A DNA stretch of 50,827 bases from Bacteroidales bacterium (GTDB lineage Bacteria; Bacteroidota; Bacteroidia; Bacteroidales; UBA12077), in assembly GCA_030637515.1 (NCBI GenBank), contig DAOWGM010000061.1, positions 1-50,827 on the forward strand, in the 5' to 3' direction. A program made the position numbers and the translations under genes. Below are positions 16,799-25,134 of this stretch, in pieces. Positions within the stretch are counted from its first letter, which is position 1. The number at the start of each line of letters is the position of its first letter. Under the pieces are notes generated by a model. The model ran no database searches. It was not told the DNA's origin and saw only the letters and a list, made by a program, of their open reading frames with translations.

Positions 16799-16952
16799 TT
16801 CAATATAAACAATTTAGGGTTACTGATTATAGTTCATAGAACCTTAAATATACAAATATTAGAGTTATTTGCAAACTTTGTTCAAGTTTATACCAATGCA
16901 GTTATACAAATTATAACGTTTTAAAACTATGTATAACTGTATAGAGTTTGTT

Positions 16953-18293
16953 TTAAAATCTGATTAACATTTCTACGGAATGTTGTTTTAAATAAGTTCT
17001 TATAATTTGCTGTACGTCTTTATTATCGGGGTAAACGTTGATTACATCGGAAAGATTTTCAATATCATTACCAATAAATTCTGTATCAATATATCCAAAC
17101 CCAATATATTTGCCATTTTCAACTTTAACTACAGATTTTTCATTATCGTTTCGACCAGCATCAACAATAAAGAAGTTTTGCCAATTATATGAAAGCTCAT
17201 CAAGTAGTTCCTGAGCACGGCTGTTATAACTTTCTGCCGGTTCTTCTTGGATACATGCTCCTTTGCAATGACTTAACTGATAATAAAAGCAAGCTCCTTG
17301 AGATTCATATAATCCGCAAAGCTTTTGACATAACTGATATTTTTCAGATAAAATATACAAACGATCTCTTGCTTCCTTTGCTGAATTAAAACTTACTATT
17401 GGACTTTCCTTATTAATTCCTTCCGTTTTAAAACAGATGTATCCATTGTCATCTGTAAAAGTAAAAATTCCATAATGATTATCAGCTTTACGCTGTCGGC
17501 GATTATATTTTGGTTTTTGAACTTTAATTTCATCTGACTCCAGTAATAATGCAATCAATTCACTTCCTGTTAGTTCATATGAAATATTATGAACTTCGTC
17601 AATCATTTTTATAGCACGCTGTGATTTTTCATTACTAAAATGAGAAAATACTCTCGTTCTTATATTTTTACTTTTTCCGATATATACTATATCACCATTA
17701 TGATCATGAAAATAATAAACACCCGATTCTTCAGGCAAACTTTTTATGACTGAGGCGTCGATATGGTAAAACTTACTTGAATTAAGTTGACCTAAGCTTG
17801 AGTCAGTTTTCAATAAGTGTTCAAACAGTTTTACCGTAGCCAAAGCATCTCCGGCTGCGCGGTGTCTTCCTTCAATTTTTATTCCTAAATCACTACATAA
17901 TTTTCCCAAACTATACGATTTATAACCTGGAATAATTTTACGGCTAAGTTTTACAGTACATAAGCGATCTCGTTTATAATCGTAACCTATACTTTTGAAC
18001 TCGTTACGAATAAAATTATAATCAAAAGAAGCATTGTGTGCTACAAAAGATTTACCCTCAGTTAATATAACTATGTCTTTAGCAACTTCCCAAAATTTAG
18101 GCGCATCCTTAACCATTTCATTGGTTATACCTGTTATTCGAGTTATGTTTGCTGAGATCGTTTTTTCTGGATTTATTAATGTAGAATACTCATTTATTAC
18201 TTTTTCTCCATCGTGAATATATATTGCTATTTCGATTACTCGTTCAGCAGCAGGACTCAGACCAGTTGTTTCAATATCAATAATAGCATACAT
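16953..18293 (-). CDS. DnaQ-like 3'-5' exonuclease fused to a GIY-YIG endonuclease (UvrC/Cho-like)
   Basis: A 446-aa fusion. Residues 1-165 form a DEDDh exonuclease: Asp6 and Glu8 in IDIETTGL, Asp91 in HNASFDYNF, His144 and Asp149 in HRAAGDALAT. Residues about 188-265 form a GIY-YIG nuclease: GVYYFHDHNGDIVYIGKSKNIRTRV with Tyr193 and Tyr204, as in UvrC and Cho. The C-terminal part contains CQKLCGLYESQGACFYYQLSHCKGAC, a Cys-cluster like that after the GIY-YIG domain in UvrC. Such fusions probably act in DNA repair: incision by GIY-YIG, trimming by the exonuclease (inference). It is transcribed alone, downstream of the DHOD-like gene's terminator. Confidence 0.92.
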   Translation of the reverse strand: MYAIIDIETTGLSPAAERVIEIAIYIHDGEKVINEYSTLINPEKTISANITRITGITNEMVKDAPKFWEVAKDIVILTEGKSFVAHNASFDYNFIRNEFKSIGYDYKRDRLCTVKLSRKIIPGYKSYSLGKLCSDLGIKIEGRHRAAGDALATVKLFEHLLKTDSSLGQLNSSKFYHIDASVIKSLPEESGVYYFHDHNGDIVYIGKSKNIRTRVFSHFSNEKSQRAIKMIDEVHNISYELTGSELIALLLESDEIKVQKPKYNRRQRKADNHYGIFTFTDDNGYICFKTEGINKESPIVSFNSAKEARDRLYILSEKYQLCQKLCGLYESQGACFYYQLSHCKGACIQEEPAESYNSRAQELLDELSYNWQNFFIVDAGRNDNEKSVVKVENGKYIGFGYIDTEFIGNDIENLSDVINVYPDNKDVQQIIRTYLKQHSVEMLIRF

Positions 18294-18386
18294 AATTACA
18301 AAAATGCAAATAAAGCTTTAAATATGTATTATTTCTTTTCACGAATAATCAACAAAATCGCTAATATTCATTTTTATATAAACAAA

Positions 18387-18409
18387 AAAGTCTGCAATAT
18401 GCAGACTTT
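18387..18409 (-). terminator. Intrinsic terminator downstream of the DHOD-like gene
   Basis: AAAGTCTGCA pairs perfectly with TGCAGACTTT around a 3-base loop, followed leftward by TTTTTTGTTT. It separates the DHOD-like gene from the exonuclease gene. Confidence 0.85.
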
Positions 18410-18430
18410 CTATTATATAGCTATTAGAGC

Positions 18431-19420
18431 TTATCCTTTTCCTGAAAAATATTTCATAAACTGCATTCTTTCATATGCAGCTGGATTTTTTGCTTTGTCT
18501 TGACTCATCTTACCTCTGAATTCAGTTATGGTTTTATATCCTTTATTATCCATCCATGATGATAAATCATTTAACATGTCCTTTAAAACTCCTTTACCAT
18601 TTTTATAAAAAGCAGATGCTATTTCAACAGCGTTTGATCCAGCTAAAATCTGCTTAACTACCGCTGCTCCATCATGAATTCCTGTAGATGCTGCTAAATC
18701 ACACCCAACACGATTATACATTATTCCAATCCAACGTAATGAAATAGGTAATTCAGATGGTGAACTGGTAACATTTGTTGATAAAATATCTAAATTATTA
18801 ATATCAATATCGGGACTATAAAAACGATTAAACAATACTAAACCGTCAATTCCTGTATTAGATAGTTTTTGTATAAAAGCTCCAAGATTAGATGAGTAAT
18901 AGCTTATTTTTAACGATATAGGAATTTTTACGTGTTTTTTTACCTCTTTTACAACATCAAAATATACTTTCTCATTTTCTTCACTTGTTTTCTCAAAATC
19001 CGAAGGCATTACAAATACATTTAATTCTAAAGCATCAGCTCCTGCATCCTGCAATGTTTCAGCATAATACGGCCACTTTTCTGCACTTACGCAATTTATA
19101 CTTGCAATTATAGGAATACTAACAGCTTTTTTTGATTCTCTAATTAGTCTTAGATAATTAGTCAATGTATCATCTTCTGCGTAATTATCATAATAATCAA
19201 AGGTTTCAGGATAAATAAATGTTTCCATTTTCATACTTCCTAAATCCTTTTCAAGCTCACGCCGTATTTCTTCTTCAAAAATAGATTTTAGAACAACGGC
19301 TCCAGCACCGTTTTCTTCAAATTCCTTTATATCTTCTACTGAATTAGTTAATCCTGAACTTGCTGCAATAATTGGATTTCGAAGTTTTAAACCCATGTAG
19401 GTTGTGGTTAGGTCTGCCAT
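18431..19420 (-). CDS. Dihydroorotate dehydrogenase-like TIM-barrel flavoprotein, catalytic base not visible
   Basis: A 329-aa protein with the class-1 DHODH/PreA fold: TTYMGLKLRNPIIAASSGLT at the N-terminus, VVLKSIFEEE, IPIIASINC, IPISLKISYYSS, and a C-terminal phosphate-binding region (LAASTGIHDGAAVVKQILAGSNAVEIASAFYKNG). In class-1A enzymes the active-site loop carries a catalytic Cys in an N-SCPN context; here the equivalent region is ALELNVFVMPSDFEKTSEENEK, with no Cys or Ser in that position. So it probably does not oxidise dihydroorotate; many Bacteroidota carry such a paralogue of unknown function. FMN binding is likely. Divergent to the hybrid kinase gene. Confidence 0.82.
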   Translation of the reverse strand: MADLTTTYMGLKLRNPIIAASSGLTNSVEDIKEFEENGAGAVVLKSIFEEEIRRELEKDLGSMKMETFIYPETFDYYDNYAEDDTLTNYLRLIRESKKAVSIPIIASINCVSAEKWPYYAETLQDAGADALELNVFVMPSDFEKTSEENEKVYFDVVKEVKKHVKIPISLKISYYSSNLGAFIQKLSNTGIDGLVLFNRFYSPDIDINNLDILSTNVTSSPSELPISLRWIGIMYNRVGCDLAASTGIHDGAAVVKQILAGSNAVEIASAFYKNGKGVLKDMLNDLSSWMDNKGYKTITEFRGKMSQDKAKNPAAYERMQFMKYFSGKG

Positions 19421-19605
19421 AATTGTTTAATTTTTGTTTAGGTTTTATAATTTTTTTGATTTTTTAGTAATGTCAATTTAATGTTAAACAAACATTGTTT
19501 TCTGAATAACACAAGCAGAATAAAAATGTTCATCACTATTATCAATTTAATTGAAGTACATTTATTACCATTAATCAAAATACAAACTCTTTATATGTTG
19601 ATTTT

Positions 19606-19637
19606 TTTGCACTTAATTAAAATAATTAGGATTTTTG
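19606..19637 (+). promoter_or_regulatory. Putative promoter of the hybrid histidine kinase
   Basis: TTTG (19606-19609), 20 bases, then GATTTTTG (19630-19637), one base off TAnnTTTG. It lies 21 bases before the ATG at 19659. Confidence 0.4.
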
Positions 19638-19658
19638 ATATAATTACATGATTTCTTT

Positions 19659-22154
19659 ATGCGTAAATCTGAATTAATAAAAACTAAAGAAGAACTTGAA
19701 AACGAAATACTTCTGCTTCGTAAAGAAATTAATCAGCTCAAAAAGCAAGATAATAAGTCCAAAATAAAATTTAAGGATTCTACGGTTAAAGAAAAACTAT
19801 TTCATTCTGTTTTTGAAGAAGCAGGAATTGGAATAGCGCTTATTGATAAGAATAGTAACATAGTTAATTTCAATAGCAAATTTTTAAGCTTATTCGGTTA
19901 TGATAGGAATGAACTTAAAAAAATGACATATTTCGATATTATTCCTGAAAACAAAAAGGAAAATGCCGAAAAGTTTATTGAAGCTATGTTTTCCTCTAAA
20001 CTTTCCCGACGTGAGTCTGAACAGACATATATAAAAAAAGATTCCAGTATTATATGGCTAAAATTAACTGCAACCGTAATTAATGATTCAAGCGGAAATC
20101 CGGAATATATTTTAGGAATGGGTGAAGACATTTCTGAATTTAAAAGACAGGAACAAATACGCGATGCTGTAAATAATATATCAAGCGTAGTTAATTATTC
20201 AGATAATCTATTCAAATTAATACAAACAATAAAAGAATCTTTAAAAGATATTGTTGATGCCAGACATTTCTTTATAGCATTATATAATAAGTCGCGTAAC
20301 AATTTTAGCGTTCCATACATTGTAAATCAGAAAGAAACATTTAAGACTTTTGCATCAGAAAAAACTTTAGCTGGTTATGTTCTGAAAAATAGAAAGTCAG
20401 TTCTTTTGAATTATAAGGAAATTATTGATTTGCAGCATAAAAACGAAGTTTTTATTGCTGGCAAGTTATCAAAACAATGGTTAGGTGTGCCTTTAATAAG
20501 TAACGAAGAAGTAATTGGAGTTTTAGGCATACACAGTTACGAAAATGAAAATGCATTTAATAATGATGATCTTTCTGTATTAGAAATCCTTTCAAATCAA
20601 ATTAGTACAACTATTCAGAAAATGCGATCTCAGGAAGCTTTGCGAATAGAACGTGCATATTTTAAAGAACTTTTTGACAATAGTCCTGAAGCGATTGCTA
20701 TTGTTGATAATTCAAGTAAAATAATAAATATAAATAGAGAGTTCACATTGTTATTTGGCTATTCAAAAAAAGAAGCCCTTGGAGAGCTAATTGAAGATTT
20801 AATTTCAACTCCTGATTACAAAGAAGAAGCACTAAATATTACAAGTGAAATTACACAAGGTAAAATTGTAAAAACAGATACAAAACGTAAAAAGAAAGAT
20901 GGAAATCTGGTTAATGTTTCAATATGGGGTACACCCGTAATGCTTGATGAAGGTCAGCTTGCTGTATATGCAATTTTCCGTGACATTTCTGAGAGAGTAG
21001 AGTCGGGACAAAAGCTTGAAGAAGCAAAAGAAAAAGCAGAAGAATCAGATAGATTAAAAACAGCATTCCTTACTAATATGTCGCATGAAATTAGAACTCC
21101 AATGAATGCAATTATTGGTTTTTCAGAATTAATTACAGATCCTAATATTGATACTGAGTCGAGAAAAGAATTTTCGGAACAAATATATCTGAGCAGTAGA
21201 TCGCTTATGAAACTAATTGATGATATTATTGATATATCATCAATTGATTCAGGGATTTTGAAAATTACAAAGAAAAAGTTCAATCTATCAGAAGTTTTAA
21301 GTACTACACATGAGGCTTTCAATAAGGAAAAGAAAAAAGAAAATAAAAATGAAATTGAACTACTCCTACACAATCCTTTTGGGGATAGTACAACATTTAT
21401 TGAAACAGATAAATTTCGCTTACAACAAATTCTTGATCACTTACTTAGTAATGCTTTAAAATACACTCACAGTGGTTTTATTGAGCTTGGATTTAATACA
21501 GATCAGGACGATTTACCTATTTTTTACGTTCGCGATACAGGAATAGGAATACCTGAAGATAAAACAGAAAAGATCTTTAACCATTTTACAAAAATTGAGG
21601 ATCATACAAAATTATACCGCGGAACAGGAATTGGTTTAACTATAACAAAAAGGTTAGTTAATTTACTTGGAGGAACCATAAAAGTTGAATCTAACCCAGG
21701 AATTGGGTCTATTTTCTATTTTACTCTACCTGAAAAAGTTACTATTCCATACACAAGTAAAAGTATAAGTTCAATTTCAAAAAATTATAATTGGGCTGGT
21801 ATTAACATATTGGTTGCTGAAGATGAAGACACAAACTTTCACGTAATAAAAGCATCTTTATCAAGAACACATGCTAATATAGTAAGAGTTTATAGTGGTG
21901 ACAAAGCTGTAGCATTTTGCAAACAAAGAGATTTTGATATAGTACTAATGGATATTAAAATGCCAATAATGGATGGTATTGAAGCTACTAAAGAAATAAA
22001 ATCATTTAAACCAAAACTTCCAATAATTGCACAAACAGCATACGTTTTACAAAACGAAAGAGATACCTGTATTAAGGCAGGTTGCAACGATTACATGCCT
22101 AAACCTGTTACAACACAAAAACTACTTGAAGCAATTCAAAAGCTTCTTCCTTAG
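19659..22154 (+). CDS. Hybrid histidine kinase, PAS-GAF-PAS-HisKA-HATPase-REC
   Basis: An 831-aa soluble hybrid kinase with no membrane segment. Domains: N-terminal coiled coil (about 1-45), PAS (about 50-165), GAF (about 170-325), PAS (about 335-450), HisKA with phospho-acceptor His476 in MSHEIRTPMN, HATPase (about 560-700; N box LLSNALKYT, G box VRDTGIGIPE, G2 GTGIGL), and a receiver with Asp765 in LMDIKMPIMDG and Lys in PKPVTTQ. It should sense a small cytoplasmic ligand or redox cue through PAS/GAF and phosphorylate its own receiver; no response regulator or phosphotransfer gene is adjacent. Its TAG stop overlaps the TAA stop of the convergent LTA-synthase-like gene. Confidence 0.94.
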   Translation: MRKSELIKTKEELENEILLLRKEINQLKKQDNKSKIKFKDSTVKEKLFHSVFEEAGIGIALIDKNSNIVNFNSKFLSLFGYDRNELKKMTYFDIIPENKKENAEKFIEAMFSSKLSRRESEQTYIKKDSSIIWLKLTATVINDSSGNPEYILGMGEDISEFKRQEQIRDAVNNISSVVNYSDNLFKLIQTIKESLKDIVDARHFFIALYNKSRNNFSVPYIVNQKETFKTFASEKTLAGYVLKNRKSVLLNYKEIIDLQHKNEVFIAGKLSKQWLGVPLISNEEVIGVLGIHSYENENAFNNDDLSVLEILSNQISTTIQKMRSQEALRIERAYFKELFDNSPEAIAIVDNSSKIININREFTLLFGYSKKEALGELIEDLISTPDYKEEALNITSEITQGKIVKTDTKRKKKDGNLVNVSIWGTPVMLDEGQLAVYAIFRDISERVESGQKLEEAKEKAEESDRLKTAFLTNMSHEIRTPMNAIIGFSELITDPNIDTESRKEFSEQIYLSSRSLMKLIDDIIDISSIDSGILKITKKKFNLSEVLSTTHEAFNKEKKKENKNEIELLLHNPFGDSTTFIETDKFRLQQILDHLLSNALKYTHSGFIELGFNTDQDDLPIFYVRDTGIGIPEDKTEKIFNHFTKIEDHTKLYRGTGIGLTITKRLVNLLGGTIKVESNPGIGSIFYFTLPEKVTIPYTSKSISSISKNYNWAGINILVAEDEDTNFHVIKASLSRTHANIVRVYSGDKAVAFCKQRDFDIVLMDIKMPIMDGIEATKEIKSFKPKLPIIAQTAYVLQNERDTCIKAGCNDYMPKPVTTQKLLEAIQKLLP

Positions 22155-23980
22155 CGATTTTTAAAATCGTTCATTAAATACTGTAGATATGCTTTCCCTT
22201 TTTTCAAATCTGATTTAAAAGGTCCAGAACTAAGAATAATCTCATTGCTTACATTATCATAAATTACTGTTGAAGTATCAGTAATGAAACTAAATCCATC
22301 GTTAAAAACATAAAAAGCAAAATCGAAATATGTTTCGCTAAATAAATCTTTACTAAACATAAAATCCTGAGGATTTTCATCAATTTGCTTTAGAACAGTA
22401 GCAGGAATATCAATCTGAGATCCAATGACATCTATTCTTTTAATGGAATCATTTAATACACCTCCAAGCCACAACATCGGAATCTTAAACTTTTCAATAT
22501 CATGATTCTGAGAATTCCCAGGGCGTGCGCTTCCATGGTCAGCAACAAGAATAAACAAAGTATTATCCCAAACTTCAGTCTTTTTTATCTTTGTAAAGAA
22601 ATCTCCTAAACAACTGTCTGAGTAATAAACCGAATTAAGGAACTTTATTGCACGATCATTTCCTTCAAATTTTGGTTTTCCGGGCACTTCAAAAGGATCA
22701 TGACTGCTAAGGGTAAACACTGCATTAAAAAATGGTTCTTTCTGATTATTCAAATCTTCGTATAATCGATCAAACAGATGTTCATCGTGAACACCCCATT
22801 TAGAATCATTTAATTTAGAATCAAAATCATCAACACTTACTATTTTACTTGTTTCGGCATTAAGAAAATACGATTTCATATTTGCAAAATCAATATCGCC
22901 ACCATAATAAAATGAGGTTTCGTATCCAATTGCATTTAAAGTTTTGAATAATGAAGGTAAAGATTGTGTTTTTTCTGGTGTTTTTATAATAGATGTAGTA
23001 GGCTGTCCGGGATACCCGCTTAAAATAGAAACAATTCCTTTATCACTCCTACTTGCATTTGCATAAAAATTTGTAAAAAGAAGACCTTCCTTTGTAAGTG
23101 AATTAAATTCCGGTGTTGCATCCCATTTACCATCAAGAACTCCAATTACTTTTGAAGAAAAACTTTCAAGAATAAGAATTACGATATTGGGGTTACTCTT
23201 TTTGATAAGCTTTGTACTATTCGCACTTTTCTGATGTAAACCTTCTGCTATTTCCTTTGCAACATCATCTGCCATAAATTGATATGTTTTCTCTGTATTT
23301 TTTCTGTAAGCAAGAGAATTCATTACATTCCACACAACATTTACCGCAGCATGATTAGAAAACTTGTTATTACTAAAATATACCATTCCAGTATTTACAG
23401 GAGCAATCCCAAAACTCGCTCTTACCGGAACAATCATTAATCCTGTAAGAATAAGCAAAACAGGCAAATACAGTATATTAGTTTTCTTAATAGCTAATAT
23501 TCTTTCTTTAAATATTTTTGTAAAAATTTTAATTGCTGCATATATTAAACCTGCTGTAAATAACAGCAATAAAATTGTCAACCACATTTCGGTTGATGCC
23601 ATTGCTTCCTTTGGTTTGGTTATATACAATAAAGGAGTTCCATCCATTCGGTAACCCCAGTTTTTATATAATTCAAGATCAACGACCACAATCATCACAC
23701 ACAATGAAAAAATAAGAATTGTAAAAGGCTTAAGAATTTTATAAATTACTTTTCCGGAAACAAAAGTTGTAAATGTAAAAATAAGACCTGTAACCATTAG
23801 AATATATCCTGTAGTGGAAATATCCAGTCTAATTCCATATATAAAAGTAAGAATCCATTCCTTTAGGCTTATCTGTAGCGAAAAAGGAAATTCATATACT
23901 AAAAATAACAATCTGGCAAAAAGAAAGAAAATTAACCAGAACAGGCTATAAAGCCCAAAAAGCTTTAATCGTTGTTTCAT
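22151..23980 (-). CDS. LTA synthase-like membrane sulfatase/phosphotransferase (paralogue 1)
   Basis: A 609-aa protein: five predicted N-terminal membrane helices (to about residue 200), then a large extracytoplasmic alkaline-phosphatase-fold domain beginning NIVILILESFSSKVIG. Zn/metal motifs include LESFS, SSHDPFEVPG and ADHGSARPG. Family enzymes (LtaS, phosphoglycerol or phosphoethanolamine transferases) use Thr as nucleophile; here the corresponding position is Ser312 in NASRSDKGIVSILSG. The substrate in a Gram-negative cell is unknown; lipid A or a surface glycan head-group transfer is a guess. A second copy with the same layout is at 40321. The stop codon overlaps that of the kinase gene. 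A TACATTTG -7 box is at 24002-24009. Confidence 0.88.
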   Translation of the reverse strand: MKQRLKLFGLYSLFWLIFFLFARLLFLVYEFPFSLQISLKEWILTFIYGIRLDISTTGYILMVTGLIFTFTTFVSGKVIYKILKPFTILIFSLCVMIVVVDLELYKNWGYRMDGTPLLYITKPKEAMASTEMWLTILLLLFTAGLIYAAIKIFTKIFKERILAIKKTNILYLPVLLILTGLMIVPVRASFGIAPVNTGMVYFSNNKFSNHAAVNVVWNVMNSLAYRKNTEKTYQFMADDVAKEIAEGLHQKSANSTKLIKKSNPNIVILILESFSSKVIGVLDGKWDATPEFNSLTKEGLLFTNFYANASRSDKGIVSILSGYPGQPTTSIIKTPEKTQSLPSLFKTLNAIGYETSFYYGGDIDFANMKSYFLNAETSKIVSVDDFDSKLNDSKWGVHDEHLFDRLYEDLNNQKEPFFNAVFTLSSHDPFEVPGKPKFEGNDRAIKFLNSVYYSDSCLGDFFTKIKKTEVWDNTLFILVADHGSARPGNSQNHDIEKFKIPMLWLGGVLNDSIKRIDVIGSQIDIPATVLKQIDENPQDFMFSKDLFSETYFDFAFYVFNDGFSFITDTSTVIYDNVSNEIILSSGPFKSDLKKGKAYLQYLMNDFKNR

Positions 23981-24001
23981 TGTGGTAAAAATATTATTTT
24001 A

Positions 24002-24009
24002 CAAATGTA
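24002..24009 (-). promoter_or_regulatory. -7 promoter element of LTA synthase-like paralogue 1
   Basis: On the minus strand TACATTTG matches TAnnTTTG, 21 bases before the ATG at 23980. No clear -33 box is seen. Confidence 0.4.
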
Positions 24010-24070
24010 AAATATTGTTAACTTTAGAATAATCTTTTAATGAATAATTTTAAATATAATTTCTGAAAGC

Positions 24071-25051
24071 ATGAAAAATCTAAGATTTACAATAATCCTT
24101 ATTTCACTTGTCATTCTTTGTTTGTCGGGCTGCAAAAATGTTAGTAGCAGTTCATTAACACCTGATTATGTAATTGTTATCCACGGTGGAGCCGGCAATG
24201 CAAGCAATCGAGATCTTAATAAAGAACAACAAGAAGAATATAAAGCAAAACTAAGCGAGGCTTTAAGTATTGGTGAGGAAATACTAAAAAAAGGAGGAAC
24301 ATGCATAGAAGCAATTGAAAAAACAATAAATTTTCTGGAAGATTGTCCATTATTTAATGCAGGCAAAGGAGCTGTTTTTACGCACGATGGTAAAAATGAA
24401 CTTGATGCTTCTATAATGCAAGGTTGGGATTTAAATGCAGGTTCTGTTGCTGGCGTTGGCGATATTAAAAATCCTATTTCTGCAGCTATAAAAGTAATGA
24501 CAAATTCAGAACATGTGATGATGACAGGAGAAGGTGCTTCTGAATTTGCCAAACTTCAAAATCTGGAAATTGTAGATTCTTCCTATTTTTTTACAGAAAA
24601 GCGTTGGGAAAGCTTACAAAATATTTTAAAAGCTAAAAAGCATGGAACAGTAGGTTGTGTGGCTCTTGATAAATATGGAAATTTGGCTGCAGGTACTTCT
24701 ACAGGAGGAATGACTAATAAGAAATTTGGTAGAATTGGTGACTCTCCTATAATTGGAGCAGGAACTTATGCTAACAATAACACTTGTGCTATTTCTGCTA
24801 CAGGACATGGAGAATTCTTTATTCGCTACACCGTTGCTCATGATATTTCAGCATTAATGGAATATAAAAACTTAAGTCTACAGGAAGCAAGTGATGAAGT
24901 AATAAATAAGAAACTATTAGAAGTTGGTGGCACTGGAGGAATAATTGCCGTTGACAAAGATGGCAACATTTCCATGACCTTTAATACGAACATGATGTTC
25001 AGAGCTTATGCTAAATCAACTGGTGAAAAAGGAGTTGCAATTTTTAAATAA
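24071..25051 (+). CDS. Isoaspartyl peptidase/L-asparaginase lipoprotein (Ntn hydrolase)
   Basis: A 326-aa plant-type asparaginase/isoaspartyl dipeptidase, made as a lipoprotein precursor: lipobox CLSGC gives Cys21. The enzyme self-cleaves before Thr193 in KHGTVGCVALD, producing alpha and beta subunits with Thr193 as nucleophile. Other family motifs are VIHGGAGN, FNAGKGAVFTHDGKNELDASIM, and ASTGGMTNK-like GTSTGGMTNKKFGRIGDSPIIGAGTYA. Activity would clear isoaspartyl dipeptides and asparagine in the periplasm. It is followed by its own terminator. The lipid anchor is notable, since many homologues carry a cleaved signal or are cytoplasmic. Confidence 0.93.
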   Translation: MKNLRFTIILISLVILCLSGCKNVSSSSLTPDYVIVIHGGAGNASNRDLNKEQQEEYKAKLSEALSIGEEILKKGGTCIEAIEKTINFLEDCPLFNAGKGAVFTHDGKNELDASIMQGWDLNAGSVAGVGDIKNPISAAIKVMTNSEHVMMTGEGASEFAKLQNLEIVDSSYFFTEKRWESLQNILKAKKHGTVGCVALDKYGNLAAGTSTGGMTNKKFGRIGDSPIIGAGTYANNNTCAISATGHGEFFIRYTVAHDISALMEYKNLSLQEASDEVINKKLLEVGGTGGIIAVDKDGNISMTFNTNMMFRAYAKSTGEKGVAIFK

Positions 25052-25075
25052 ATTTCCCAATTTTAAAAACTTTTT

Positions 25076-25107
25076 AAAAGAGAAAGTAAACCTTTCTCTT
25101 TTTTATT
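25076..25107 (+). terminator. Intrinsic terminator after the isoaspartyl peptidase
   Basis: AAAAGAGAAAG (25076-25086) pairs perfectly with CTTTCTCTTTT (25092-25102) around a 5-base loop, continuing into a T-rich tract. Confidence 0.75.
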
Positions 25108-25134
25108 ATCCTATTAATAAAATAAGTTAATATA

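Noticed and set aside
16899..16939. CAGTTATACA / TGTATAACTG inverted repeat between two leftward genes
   Set aside because: AT-rich, long loop, no T-run and no promoter box nearby; not enough to call a terminator or operator.
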